From Setophaga petechia (Eukaryota > Chordata > Aves > Passeriformes > Parulidae), in assembly GCA_024362935.1 (NCBI GenBank), contig JANCRA010000003.1, positions 35,773,291 through 35,837,290 of the forward strand: DNA of 64,000 bases. Reading direction: 5' to 3'. The notes under the pieces are model-generated. The model was not told where the DNA came from. It did no database searches and was given only the letters and a program-made list of their open reading frames with translations. A program made the translations under genes and the position numbers. Positions 27,903 to 41,120 of the stretch are shown in pieces (position 1 is the stretch's first letter; every line of letters starts with the position of its first letter).

Positions 27903-30900
27903 CTCTGACCCTGCTTGTATATATATAGCAAGATCTATATGTGCTCCTGCTGGCAGTCAGTCAGTGCAGGGGCAAAGATGTCCCTGCAATGCACCCCCCA
28001 GTTCTGCTGAAAGAGCAAAACTGCTGGGTGCAGCTCCTGGGTGGCTCCAAAGCAGTGTCTCCCAGGGGCAGAGGGGCAGCAAGCCTGGCTGCCATGGGCA
28101 GAGGTGGCAGCTCCTGGTGTGAAACAGCCCTGTCAACACCTTCTTCTCCAGGACATTGGATGGGACAAATCCACAACAAGGGGGAGCACCACCAGCTCAG
28201 GACTGCACCTGGAGCGTTCTGCAGCACCCTCCTGCACAGGATTTGTGTGGCCTCCTTGCAGGCACCTTGAGAGAAGCTGCAGAGTGAGAAGGAAGGCACA
28301 GTGCTGTAATGTGGAAGGTGTAGAGCTTGCAACAGGGGTGCAAACTTCAAGTGCAAGACCTCTGGTTTGTGGCTACCATCCAGGCTGCAGAAGGACAAAC
28401 CCTTTCCTTTCACCCCACTGCACCCAAACATTCACACTCCAGCCTGGCACTTCATCCAGACCCATGCACCTTGGGCTTTTATCCTGATAGCTCAAGACAG
28501 GTTCATTACTATCTTTAAATCCCAGTCTTCTTCTTTGCACAAAATTCTCAATTTCTGCTCAGAAAAAAACACCACATTTCTGGTCCTCCTTTAGAAAAGT
28601 GTTTGAGTATCTTGAATTGTAGTTGAAAACAAGGAAAAAACCAAAAATTAATACTTAGTTTAGTCTCAAAATTTTTTCTGCACAAAATTCCTATTTTTCA
28701 CAGCCTGAAGCCATGGCTGAGCAGGCAGGGGCAAATGGGGCTGATTGCCTGAGTCCTCTATGCAGAAGGGAAGCAGGTGTCTGATCCTGTTACATCAGGA
28801 CATTGCTCTGCTGAGCCTGTATGAAAGAGTAATCTGCTCTCTTGCCTTGGGCCTCTTGAGTCCTCCTTGTGCCCATGGTATTAAACACACCAGAAGAATT
28901 GCTTTTAAAATCCAACAGGACTATAAATATCAAAGAGCAATACAAAGCCCTGTACCCTTCCTCAATACCACATTGCCCATAAGATGTGGACCTTGTTGCC
29001 TGAGACCAGCTCTGTTTTTGTAAGCACTTCCTGAGATGTCTGTGAGCTTCAGAATCAGGAGCTGATTTTGCAATCATCTTCCTCCTCTGTGATTCTTTGA
29101 GCAGCCATGAAAGGCTTAACTAGCTCTGCACTGTGCTGCCTCACCACCAGCAGCTTCCCACATGGCTGTAGCAATCAGGGCTCCCAATAGCCCATAAATA
29201 GCTCAAGTTACCTGGCAATGCCAAGCTCCTTGGTGTCTGTTCACCCATGGGCAAGTTCAGTCAAGAATCAGGTTCCCAGGGCTCACTGTACAAGACAGGG
29301 AGATTGTTAAGGCAGTGGCAGCAGAGGAAGCTGGAAGTCAGCTACATGGCAGGAGGGGCCAAGGACAAGGGCTTTGGTGGCAGCCTCTAGGCTAAGGCAG
29401 TGCATCTCTCTCCCCAGGGCGATGGAGCTTGAGACCCTCCCTAGGGTGACAAAACCAGACACAAAGCTGGACAGGGGTTCCACTGCCTCCTCTGCCTACA
29501 CTTCCCTCCAGGATGTGGTGGAATCAGGTTTAATCCCAGAGCCAAATCAGGCAGAGTAAGGTCAGGACACAAGTCTTCATCTCTGTCCCACCAAAGGTTA
29601 GTGCTCTGTCTGCTGGCTGCAGGACAAAATAACACAAAAATGCCAATGTTTGTTGACCTTTACCTGAGGCCTATTCTAGGAAATCTGAGCTGAGTTATGG
29701 AGTCAGACCAGTCTGGGACTTCAGAGAGTGTGTTGTGCAGAAAACCAGAAACTTCATCATCATGATTAGCTGAGCATGTAGGTTTAAGGTAGAACGATTG
29801 TGACACTGAAATGTTAGGTACAGAATCCCAAAGACACAGTGGGTCTCATTTGGATTTAGTCCTTCAGGACTGGAAGGTGCTGCCTTTGAGGTGGATGTTC
29901 AGCCTTAGCTTTGCCCTCTGAGATCTGGCAGGACAACAGATTCAATATCTGGTATTGACATGACTAATTCCAATGCCTGCACAAAGCAGATAACTGAATG
30001 GAAAATGCATTAATAAAACAAAAAGGGAAATGTATTAAAGAAGAAATACATAAACAATATAAATAGAGATCAATAAAAAATAATGAATTAAATTAATAAA
30101 TAACAGCTCCTGGAGTCATCTGGTTCTGGGATCCTGTTTTCTGAGACTGCCCTAAATAACAAACCTGCTCAGAGCTGAGCACACTGGAGGGTCTCACACT
30201 TACAGCATGGCTCCAGCACAGCCCTGCCAGCCAGTCCAGGGAAGAGGTTCTTTCTTTGACTGCTGTAGCCCTATGAAGTCTGTGGGAGCCCCAAGGCCAC
30301 AGTAAAAGCTTCTGCCACTGCCCATCTGCACACACAGCTGCTGCAGCCTCAGATACCACATGGTCAGGTGTAGGGGAGCTTGCCTGGATAACACAGAGTA
30401 CCTCCCTAATGTACCATACAATTACCCTTTGTGGGTTACACAGCCAAGGCTCCCAGTACAGACAGATGGCTTTCCTACCTGAAGGTTGCACTGCTTCATG
30501 GATAGACCCATCCTGTCTGGGCTCAGATGTCCTGTCACACCAGCCCAGAGAAAAACCCTTCTGCTGCAAGCCAGTCCCCCCTGCAGAGTGCAATGTGCTT
30601 CAATCCACATTGCTTCCCCTCAAAATATCAGCACCTCCTGGGAGCTGTTTCCTACCCAGGAGATAAGTGCTGGATCAGATTTGTGGCAGAGTAACATCCA
30701 GCCCCAACCTGCTTCCCCTGGTTTGTGCCCTGCAGACAAGATGCTGATATGCATAAAGTGCCTACAAGGCCATGGCCAGGCTCTTGGGAAAAGACACAGG
30801 CAGCTAAGGAGAGGGAGCTGTGCTTCCCACTCATGCAGAGATTTTGTAAGAATCACAAATAAAATGCTAACCTCATTCCTCACCCCATCACAAAATCCTC

Positions 30901-32630
30901 TCTGCTGACCCCTTGTTAGAAGCAGAAGTCTCAAGCAGGGTCCCAGTAAGAAGCAGCAGCCTTAGGTCTGCCATGCAATGCCCTGGTGTATTTCAAAAGC
31001 CAATATTGGAATTTATTGCTAAAGATACAATGATATGTGGTTCCCACAGTATGAGGAGCATTTTGTTCTTTCCACTGATCAATAACCCACAACTGAGAAG
31101 AAACCCCTCTTCTAAAAGCCTTTTTGGATCCCCGTTTGCTGGAACTTGATATGTAAGGAGCTGAGCATTTTGTCTCCAGGGAACATTGCACAGAGGGAGA
31201 GCTGCTGGCTGTTAAACAACAAATCCAGTCCACTGGAACACACAAAAAGGATTAACAGGCACCATTTATCTCTTGGATTTTATTTGATGTCTTCTTGTCC
31301 CAGCTAACAGCAAAAGAAACCTGACCTGAGCTCAGCTATAGCCCTGCAGAAAGCGTGGAGAGCACGAAGTGGGGTTCAAAGCAGGCTCAGTGGGGTAACC
31401 AAGGGCAAAACAGACCACAGAGGACACTTTTGGATGTGTATTACCATGCTGTCCATCTGCACAGCGAGCCTCCCAGAGCCCAACCTGCCCTTCCACAGCC
31501 TGGTGCTATCAGACATCATCTTCTTTCACAGTGTCACCTGTGGTTTTCCTAGGATACAGACCAGTACCTGTTTCCACAGCTTCTCACAGATTCAGCATTG
31601 CTGTGCATCAAGGGTCAACAAAGATGCCCCCAGTGTCCAAACCTTTCTAGCATTCACCCCTGTGTTCTTCCAGTCTTACACTATTTTCCTGCCACATTTA
31701 GCCTTCCTGAAGACAGAAGGGAACAGACAGTTCTGACACCTTCATACTGCCTCCAGCGAGAATCCTTCCCAAAATGCTGAGGTTTTTTGGAACAAATAGC
31801 ACTTACCTCACCTGACCATTCCAACCTCAAATATTTGAGCACCAATGGTCAGAACCCCAAATTATCATAAGGTAAAGCTGTTCTGATTTCATTTTGCAGG
31901 AGAGGAGTGGTAAATGAGTGATTATGATAAGGGCAATATACTTGAGATTTCTGTTTTTTATTTTCCATCTTAAAAGACTTAAATGCAACTCCTTATGCCT
32001 TCAATTTTCCTCCAAGGAAATTTGTTCCTATTAACAGCCCTCTGCACACTCAGTCTTGTCCTTATCTTGCTAGTTATGTCTCTGCTTCAGCATGTACATG
32101 AAGTATGAGAAACCTGGGGTGAAACCTTGGCTCAGAGGCATGCTGTGACAGCAGCTGTGCAAGACAAGAGGAGCCTAACCTCCTGCCTCAGCCTTGATGG
32201 GCTGACAGAGAGATGCCATGATGGAGCTGAGCCAGCAGGAGTCCAGCCCACTCTGTGCCTTAGCAAAACCCCCTGAGCCCCTCAGTTTACTCATGGCCAC
32301 TTCAAACTCCCAGGGCAAGAGAAGACCCCAGAAATTTCTCCTCCAGCCCAAAGAGGTATGAAATCAAAGCCTTAGATTAAGTCCTTGTGAGACTGCTGCT
32401 AAAACACAATGATCATGGTCCAAGAGCAATCAGTCATAATGGGAGGGCTATTTGTGCTCTTTTTATGGTTTTCAGTTTCAAGGACCAAGAAATAAATCCC
32501 TTCTCAGTAAGCCAAGGGTTGATTTTGTCTTGTCAGAAGTGCATCCTTGTGCCACCACCATTAACAGCAGCCCCCTTCCCCTCTGGTTATCTCTTCACCA
32601 CTAGCCAGCTAATATCCAGCCTAATTACAG

Positions 32631-32865
32631 CATCATAGAACCAGCTCGGCTGGAAAAGACCTTTGAGATCATCAAATGCTACCCATGACCAAACACCACC
32701 TTGTCAACTAAATCATGGCACTAAGTGCCACATCCAGCCTTTCCTTAAACACCTCCAGGTACAATGACTCCACCACATCCCTGGACATCCCATTCCAATG
32801 CCCAGCCATCCCTTCTGTGAAAAATTTCTTCCTAATGTCCTTGTTCCTAACAAGAGGATACATAC
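32631..32865 (-). mobile_element. CR1 LINE 3' fragment
   Basis: The plus strand begins CATCATAGAA (reverse of TTCTATGATG, the CR1 tail), then GGCTGGAAAAGACCTTTGAG and the characteristic CACTAAGTGCCACATCCAGC and ATTTCTTCCTAATGTCC blocks. It resembles the 3' part of the 3331-4275 copy and is also truncated. Confidence 0.85.
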
Positions 32866-34528
32866 ACAGTATTCAGATGCCAGGAACCAGAGGCTATCCC
32901 ACATCTAAAATCCCCATGGCATTTCAGTTTGAAGTCTATCCACTGGTCATCCCTAAGAGCCATGGCCACTCCCATGCCATGGACAGTGTCAAAGGCTGCA
33001 GGTTCCTCCACATGGATGGGTTTTCATTGCCATGCTAGCACTCAGGTGTGCAATGGGTGTTGGAATTTGTTTCTATGTGCTGCATAGGACACCTCTGATC
33101 TTCTGGATTTCCATGTGGAAGCACATGGAAATGTGTGCACAGGGCATGCACTAAGGGCACACATTTCTGGATGGCACACACAGCTGTGCCTGTGGCTCGG
33201 GTAAGCATTGACACAACAGTTTTCTCTGCAGCTCAGTCTGGCCACAGCAGCCCCAGACTGCAAGGAGTCTTTGTCTTCAGCTGGCAGCTTTGGCTTTGGC
33301 AGGGGCCAGAGGAATCCACTCCAGCAGCAAAACTGGGCTGGAGGCTGCTTCTCTCAGGGAGCTGCTTGTGCTGCTCATCTTCTGCTGCACACAAAAGCCA
33401 CCTTGGGGTACCCTTTCTGCTCTTTGGAAGACAAACCCTATGCCATGAGGACACGTTTTGCATTCAGCATACACATGTACCACCAGGCTAAAGAAAGCTG
33501 TGGGTTTGTGTTTGTGCACTCAAGCAGGAGTGCACACATGGGATGTGCTGGGTTTGTATTCTAGTACCTGTAAGTGGTGGCTAAAACAAGAGGGCCTTGT
33601 GGTAGGTTGTAACCCATGTTTTACAAGGTGTGGGCTTGTGTGGGTGTTTAGGTGTGTTTGCAGGGGGCTGACGGATCTCCAAGGAGCAGTAAGAGCAGCT
33701 GGGGCTGGCACTGTGTTAATCATGCTGGAAAAACAACACAAAGGGATCAGAGCTCTTCCTGAGCTTTCATCAGGTTAAAGCGTGCACGAAGGCAGGCAGG
33801 GCTGAGGCATGCTGAGTGTAGGTGGGTGCATGGGAAGACTTTCCCCAGAGCTGTGTCCCCGTGGCTCATGGGTGAGCAGTACACACCCCCAGGACAGAGG
33901 AGTGTCTGTCTCTGCTGCAGCTTCTCCCATGTTCACACACAGCAACACATCAGCTCCTCCTGCCTTTTGCTACAGCAAGGGAGCCCTAAAGCTTTCCTGG
34001 TACAGCAGCATTAAATAAAAAGCCTCAACAATGGTTTTCTTTTTTTTAAAGTCTGAAGGTTCTGACAGAGACACTGGAACAGTTTTACAGGAGTAATTGC
34101 AAAGGTTACCTCGGTCCGCTGTCCCTGCTGATGTGCGGCAGCAACGTCTCCTTCCAGCCCTCTGCCTTCACACCAGGCTCTCCTTGCCAGACCTGAAATC
34201 AGCAGTGGCTTGAAGAGTTAGAGGCAAGACCAATTCCCCCCTGAAAATTGCTGTCTCAGGTGAAACAAACAAAAGCAGAACATTTTAAGACTTTGACTTT
34301 ATCTGTCGCTTGGGCATCTCCAGCTGCCCTTTTGTCCAGGTGACCCCCCCAAAATGGTTCCCCCACCTCCCCCTGTGCCAGCAAGCTTCTTGGCAGCACT
34401 GCCTCAGGAGGCTTGCACTGCCCCAGGGTGGGGAATGGGATGGGATGCCCTCATCCACTGCAGCCAAGAGAAGGGCAGTGTCAGGCCACAGAGCCGTGCC
34501 CCCCAGGGGACACTGCTGCAGTACAGGC
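32866..34528. other. Intergenic, no gene seen
   Basis: GT/GC-mixed unique sequence between the CR1 fragment and the LTR block. The longest frames (118 codons) overlap one another and look incidental. Confidence 0.55.
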
Positions 34529-35163
34529 TGTCCTGGTTCAGGACAAAATTAGGGGAAATCTCCAAAAGGGAGTTCCCCCCCCCCCCTCCCCCCAAACACT
34601 GGGTTCGGGAAGGAATTCCTTGGAGGAGCAAAGTGGAAAACAAAACCTATTTATTGACAATTAACAAAAGAACACTCCCCAACACAAGAAAAGAAAAGAA
34701 AACCAGTTCAGTGTTGTGGAGGGTGCCACGCTTCTCTCGCAGGCTCCAGAGATCCCGCCGGACGTCGGACGTCCCAGGTCAGGTCCAGAGCCGGTCCAGT
34801 ATCTTCAGGGGAGGTTAAGAAAGAGAAGACGGAGGGAAAAAAAAAAGAAAAAAAAACAGCGCAGAAAGCAGCAAAGGGAAAAAGGCAGCTATCAGCTAGG
34901 GCTAGGCAGTAGCAAGCAAGCAAAGTAGCAAGCAGAAGCAAGCAGGCCAGCCAGCCAAGCAGCCAAAAGCCAAAAAAAAAAAAAAAAAAACCACAGCTGC
35001 CAGACATAATACACGATATTGGGATAAAAGCGGTCATCCCACGACACAGGCACAATTAGATTTTTCCAGTATTGATCAAAATCAGGCATTTAAGCTAGGT
35101 AAAAAAAATCAAGACAGCAGAAAAAATATATTTCTTTTTCTATGGCAAGCAATTTCCAGGACA
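34529..35163 (-). mobile_element. Solo-LTR-like block with C-rich and A-rich tracts
   Basis: The ends form an inverted TGTCCTGG...CCAGGACA pair. On the minus strand AATAAA occurs at 34650-34655, about 120 bp before the 3' end, as in an LTR R-U5. Inside are C12-T-C6 at about 34575-34593, a CpG-rich segment with two GACGTC sites near 34760, purine runs, and AGCA/AGCC tetranucleotide repeats at about 34905-34965. The open frames crossing it are low-complexity and not genes. The right boundary is less certain than the left. Confidence 0.65.
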
Positions 35164-36349
35164 AAGAAAAAGAAACAAACTCCACAACCTTTTCAGACTA
35201 AATATTTACTTATTAATATTTTTATTTAATTCTGTGTGCTGTGGTAGTCAGAGATAGGATGAGAGATCTCCATAATGCATGAAGTGTGACATAGAGGTTT
35301 TTTCAGACACACACAAGGTGAAGCACAAGGAAGGCCTGATTCTGGCTGAGGCTGCATCATGGGAACTGTGAAATGAGGCTGGGGATGAGGGGAGATGCCT
35401 CATCCCTCTCCAGGGCACAGGCATCCCTGACCCTGCCTATGTGATGCTCCCATCTCATTAGATGGAAGCTGTTGGCCAAAGCATCTGCTGGCCAGGACAC
35501 TGCTGTGAGAGCTGCTTTCAGATCACTGCCACCAGCAAGCAGAGGGAGGTGGTAAAAATAACCCCTGCTTGGAGAGCTGTGATGTACTTACAAGCTGCTG
35601 AGAAGGAGGCTGAGCCTGGTGTGCTGTCCCACTTGAGAGAGACACAGCAAAATGGAAAAAGTGAATCTGCTGTGGTACAGAGACAAGCAGTCTCTGGGCT
35701 GTAAATCAGAGCTGAGAGCACAGGGAAGACAGGGGAGAAGCAGGCAGGCAGTGCAAACACTAAGCAGAGTTACAGCCTTCCGTGAAGTTTGTTCATTTTG
35801 GGATGATGGCAAAAAAGAGCAGAACACTGTGCAATGGATGGGGCATATGGCTGTGGAACAAGGTGCTCAGCTCTCCAGTTTCAGCCCTGCACCCTCAGGG
35901 CAGGTTATATTCTGCTAGGAACATTGACAGACCGGAGCTTTACAAAACAAAATGTACTTGGGGAAAGCTGTGCTAAGAATTGTGTTAACCGTATCTGTAT
36001 TTTGAGGAACACACAGCTGAAAGAGGTAGCTCTCTGTGGGCTGGACAGCATATACTCCTTTAACAGCCTCTAACTGGTGTTTCACAGGGACGCAGTGGCA
36101 GAAGGTGTGACAAAATAGTCCCCAAAGATCCTGAGTCTTGTTCTCCTTTCTCTGCCAATATGCAGGGAATGAACTGGGACAGGCCAGGAGGAGCTCACAG
36201 ATTCCAGTCTGCAGCCAGCCCAGTTAAGCCCAGTGAAGCTTGCTGCAGTCTGGCCTGGTGGGCTTTCCCTACAGACTTTGGGTCCAGCATTGTCTTAAGA
36301 AGTTCACAGAGGACAGGGCAGCATGTTGAAGGCTTCACTTCACAGAAGC

Positions 36350-36418
36350 CTGAGTTGGATTTGATGATCCTGGTGCATCCCTTCCGAATCAGCATATCCT
36401 ACTATTCTATGATTCTAT
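36350..36418 (+). mobile_element. Short CR1 LINE tail
   Basis: About 70 bp of CR1 3' end is present in sense orientation, ending in the diagnostic octamer repeat ATTCTATGATTCTATA at about 36402-36417. Confidence 0.7.
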
Positions 36419-38353
36419 AAGCCTTAAGGGTGGGCGGGATCCAGAGGACTCCCAAGAGTCTGTGGATGGGCAAGGGAGCTATGGACACTTCCTTGCTTTA
36501 ACAGCATCTGGTGTGCTTAAAACCTGAACAGTATTAAAAAAAAAAAGTCTGAAGGCCCTGGCAGAGAAGTGCAAACAGCTCCTGCAGGAAGCCAACAAGA
36601 CCTCCCAGCTGCAGGGGTTTCCACAGGGAATTCTGCTCCTGCCCGTGGTGCACCAGAGAAAACTGCAAACAGCAGCAGCCTTCCTCTTCAGCCTGCCTCC
36701 CACTCAGATGGCCCTGATCCTCTGGAACTGTAAATCAATTCCAAAATGCAAGGAAACCACAGGGACAGGTCTCCTGGGGAATTTGAGCAAGGAAGGAACT
36801 TGGAAAGCTCTGAGCAAAAGGGTCCAATAGGTTCAGCAACACAAGGACCCTCTCCAGATTTTCACTGGCCTGGTCAAGCCTAGCAGATAAGAAGCAGGAA
36901 ATACGTCAAGCCAAGCTCCAGAGATCAGCCAAGACCTTCACACATGTATGAGTTTGTTTGTGCAGGAAGCAGGGACATCACACAGTGATAAGGGCTTTCA
37001 GCCCATGGTACATGAGCTAAGAGAGTACTTGACAAAAATAGGCACTGCACATTTGGCAACAGCAGGGAAAAGCATAATCCTGGCTTTTCATGTACAATCC
37101 CAGTCTACCTGTTATTATTGTCTGGGCTCCAGCAGCAAACCCTGAGCCAAATTCTGGGATGATTTATTCCTCTCTCAGTATCACTCCATTTATTGAGTGG
37201 AGTTACTTAGTCATTGCAAAATTTGGCCCAATTATTTTATTTGGACATCTACTTAATGTTTTTAATCTTGCCTCTGAAATGTTAACCTCGCAGCTAATGA
37301 AAATAACCATTTTCTCTAGCAGGACCAACATGGCATTTGGAAAAGAACCATATGCTAGCACTCAAACTCTGCTTTATTTAGCTGTGTTCTGGAGGTGGTG
37401 CTGATGCGCACTTGAAGATCGGTCTCCAAGTGCCTACGCAGGAATTAAACACAGGATAGGAGATAAAGCTCATGTCCATAGGGACACGGACATGGCAGAA
37501 CAAGAACATACATCTTAGCTTTCCTCTCATAAATCTGAATTTCCAGGCACTTGAAAACAGACAAACCTGTCAGCACAAACACACACAAATGCACACACTG
37601 GGCACGGCATTGCCACCGGGGCAGAGAGGAGCAGCACAGGGACAGGGACAGGGACAGGCAGCCTCTCCCTTCAGCCCACCCGTGGTGGTGCCCTGGCAGC
37701 TGGGGGTCAGTGCAACCAGCCCTGGGAGTTCTGAGTCCTAACAAAACTTTCCCTCAGTTTTGGGTGCAACTCAGCATTTGTGCAGCAAACAGCACAGCCT
37801 TGAACACTTCCTTCCACGGCAGATACCTATGATGCTCTTGGAGGGATCATGCCAGCACCAGCTCCCTGCTGGATTCCTGCGGGATTCCTGTGTGGGCAAG
37901 GAGCTGTTGCTTCACCACAGCCATGAAAATCCTCAGCCAAGAGTTTTCCACTGCCACTGGGCAGGCAATCGGCACCCCTGACCTGCCCTTGCTGTGCCCA
38001 GACAGACAGACAGCTGTGGGTAGCACACAGGATGGGCCAGGCAGATGGACTTCCCCTGGAGAAGTGCAGGCAGCCAGCACAGCTGGGCAGCAGCTCAGGA
38101 GTGTAGTTGGGTAAAAGTCCCTCATCCCAGCTGTAATTGTGGCCATGTACTGCTGCAGGGAAGCAGTAGGACATCACTCAGGAGTGCCCACCTGGCTTTT
38201 GGACACCAGGGGTTTGGAGAGCCTCTGTCCCCCATGCCCATATGATCACTACTAGTTCTGCATAAACCTGCCTCCTAGGAAACTGCCTAACTGCATTTTG
38301 AGTGGGTTGGTCCTTCTGGCATCTTTGACAGTGAATTTTGGCATTCTGTTACT

Positions 38354-38430
38354 CATTGTGCAAAAGAAGTATTTCTTTTTTGTTTGTCCCATTATTCATT
38401 GCACAAAAGAAATATTTCCTTTTGATTGTC
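38354..38430 (+). repeat. Two-copy 43-bp tandem duplication
   Basis: CATTGTGCAAAAGAAGTATT at 38354 and CATTGCACAAAAGAAATATT at 38397 begin two adjacent, diverged copies of about 40 bp each. The block lies about 300 bp from the LTR at 38740. Confidence 0.75.
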
Positions 38431-38739
38431 CTAAACCTGCTGTCCAATAACTTATACATTGCTCCAGCTTTAGCATTGTCAGAAATAATTAAGAAGATCC
38501 TCACTGATCTTCAAAAACTATTCCTGCATCTCCCTCCTTTCTTCATGTTTGTTTTTGGGTTTTTTTCTAAACAAAAAAGTTCTACTGTTAAATTTCTGTT
38601 CAACAGCAGGAAATACAGATCTTTCTTTGATTTTTTCTTTTTTAATTACTAGGCCTAAAAAGCATATTCACAATACTACACCAATGTCTTTTTAGATGGC
38701 TGCCAGATTAGGATTTTTGCTTTGCTCTTGATTTTCTCC

Positions 38740-39337
38740 TGTCATGGTTTAACCCCTAAAAGCTACCAAGCCCCACACAGCCACTCACTCACTCCTCACC
38801 AGCAGGTTTGGGGGGAGAATTGAAAGGGTAAAAGCTGGAAAACTCATGAGTTGAGATAAAGACAGTTTAATAGGGAGAAAGCCACACACACAAGCAAAGC
38901 AAGGACTTCATTCACTGTTCCTGTGGACAATACATAAATTCACAGTAAATTCACTAATTCACTGTGGACTTGCAGGTGTTCAGCCATCTTCAGGAGAGTG
39001 GGGCCCTATCACGTGTAATTGTTGTTTGGGAAGACAAACACCATCACTCCAAACATCCCCCTCTTCCTCCTTCCTCCCCCCTTTATATACTCAGCTATAT
39101 GGTCTGGAATAGCCCTTTGGTCAGTTGGGGTCACCTGTCCTGTGTCTCCTCCCAACCTCGCATTCACCCCCAGTTCCCTCACCACTGTGGCAGCATGGAA
39201 AGCAGAAAAGACCTTGGTCTGTGTGAGCCCTGCTCAGCAACAACAAAAACATCTCTGTAATATCAACCCTGTGCTCAGTACAAATCCAAAACACAGCCAT
39301 GAAGAAAGCTACCTTTACCCCAGCCAAAACCAACACA
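38740..39337 (-). mobile_element. Solo LTR of an avian endogenous retrovirus
   Basis: The plus strand runs from TGTCATGGTTTAACCCC to CCAAAACCAACACA. The minus strand therefore begins TGTGTTGGTTTTGGCTGGGG, a variant of the familiar avian LTR start, and ends CCATGACA. A minus-strand TATATAAA lies at about 39084-39091 and ATTAAA at about 38868, the expected promoter-to-polyA layout. No internal retroviral genes lie on either side. Confidence 0.8.
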
Positions 39338-40854
39338 CTTTCCCTGTAATTGTCAACATTCCTATCACTTAATAGCTGCTGAGCAGCAAGTTGACTTCAG
39401 ACTACGTGCAATGACTCCACCATTTCTTTGCCATCAATAATTGCTCTTTTAGACTACATTGTATTGCATATATAGTCAAATATGCCTAACTGACAGTGTT
39501 CCAGAAACAAAGTTAGATTTTATGAAACTGTGTTATTCTCCTTGAGTTTTCACTTTAGTCTCCATTCAGGCAGGGGTCCAAAGACTTTCTAGTGAGCATA
39601 GAACATATCTCTTTCAATGTGTTTGCAAAAGTTTATAGCAGAAAATTCTAGCCTTTTTACAAGTGATTCTTCAAAATCTTTTTTTAAGCATGTCTCCTTA
39701 TGATTTCACATTTAACATCTGAGTATCTATGATCCTTTCTGTTTTCCCCCTTTGGACATGACTTATGTTTTTTGTAGGATATCTTTTTACTTCTAATAAT
39801 ATTCTTTCATCTACTATTTAACTATGCTAGCTATTTTTATTCTTTTTGAAAAGGCTTTCTGGTAGTTTATCCATTTATCATGGACTCCTAATATCCAGAG
39901 CCTAGATATCCTCAAGCTTTTTTTACTCTTTTGGGTTCTTTTAATTTTCATCCTTGAAGCTAAAAGTTTAATATAGAGGATGGGGGAAGGAAGTTTCACC
40001 CTGCAGAACTAAAAAAGTTGAATGCTTGATTTTCTCTATTGCAAAGTGCCTCTTCGTTGCATCTGTGCATTCACTGAGCAAAATCAAGAGCTCTCTGCAG
40101 CTTGTGGGTGCTCAGACCTCTTGCTCTAAGAAGCACTGCTTAAAAGAACAGTGCAAAACCAGCATCACTATCATTCCCTTTTGTAATATTTACTCAGTCT
40201 GTGTCAAGTTAAGTGAAACCTCTTGTTTCTGCTTTATTGGCTACCTTTGCATGCTGTCTTTCTGTCAGAATAGCTCATTCATTGCAGTATCCTCTCAGTT
40301 TTGGAGCCTGGCCATATACAGATGCTATGGAGACAGGACACCTCTGCCTGTAAAGACTCTTGTGTTACTTGCTGGCCCTGTTTAGCTCAGGTTTGCCTTT
40401 GCTGGCTGACCCACTCAGCCACCATGCATTTGGATGTCCAGCTGGTCAGTTCCTTTCCTTAAGTAAACATATTTCAGCTCAGGCACCATGCTGCTCTCCT
40501 CCCTCAGACGTTTACAGGAAGCCCTCCTTTCTCCCTAAATCAGGATCACATTCATGCCAACAAAACAGACCCTTTCCTAGCACAGAGACACCATGGGATC
40601 CCTGTGTAACAGAAGGAGGAAAGGCACCACTCTTGGGCTCCTGAGCAAGGGACACCTGAGAAGGACACCCGCAGTCCCAGTAATGTGTACATACCATTCA
40701 TCAGCTTCCTCAGCCTGAAATCCAGTTCACCAACAGTGGCAGAACACTGTTTCCTCCCTAGTTCCTATAAATATATTTGAGCAGCCAAAAGAATGTTTGT
40801 GTCCCCAACGAGCAAGTGCCTCTGGCCAGCCAAGGGCTGCACACAGCCTCTGAC
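39338..40854. other. Intergenic, no gene seen
   Basis: AT-rich unique sequence between the LTR and the CR1 fragment; nothing is recognised. Confidence 0.55.
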
Positions 40855-41120
40855 AGTTGACATGGGAAATGGTTTTAAACTGAAAAGGCTCAGGTTTAGG
40901 TTGGATATTAGAAAGAAATTATTTACTGTGAGAGTGGTGGGAACCTGGAACTGGTTGCCCAGAGGAGCTGTGAATGCCCCATCCCTGAAAGTGTTCAAGG
41001 CCAGGCTAAATGGGGCAATCTAGTCTAGTGGAAGAAGTCCCTGCCCAAGGCAGGGCAGCTGGAGCTGAATGACCTTTAAGGTCTCTTCCAAGCCAAGCCA
41101 TTCCATGACTCTATGGCTCT
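40855..41120 (+). mobile_element. CR1 LINE 3' fragment
   Basis: This copy is in sense orientation. It includes GGTTTTAAACTGAAAAGGC, TAGAAAGAAATTATTTACTG, GGAACCTGGAACTGGTTGCC and GTGTTCAAGGCCAGGCTAAA, and ends with CATTCCATGACTCTATGG. It is 5'-truncated and non-coding; the short open frame across it is incidental. Confidence 0.9.

Larger units (their letters stand above)
17911..32630. other. Long intergenic stretch, no gene seen
   Basis: This is the largest featureless part of the window. It contains the MEF2-type pair, the short duplication at 20504, a CpG cluster at about 20390-20435, an inverted repeat at 23842-23871, and an AT-rich block at about 30000-30105. Open frames up to 166 codons occur but none shows a known domain. 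Confidence 0.55.
35164..38739. other. Intergenic, no gene seen
   Basis: Holds only the short CR1 tail, a (GGGACA)3 run near 37637 and the 43-bp duplication. No exon is recognised. Confidence 0.55.

Noticed and set aside
30093..30593. 166-codon minus-strand open frame
   Set aside because: No recognisable domain, no promoter context or splice logic. Frames of this length are expected by chance in tens of kilobases of moderately GC-rich DNA.
34354..35055. 154-codon plus-strand and 115-codon minus-strand frames
   Set aside because: Both run into the LTR-like block and its poly-C, purine and AGCA tracts. The peptides are low-complexity (Pro runs, Phe runs).
40793..41023. 76-codon plus-strand frame
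   Set aside because: It lies largely within a CR1 3' fragment, which is non-coding.
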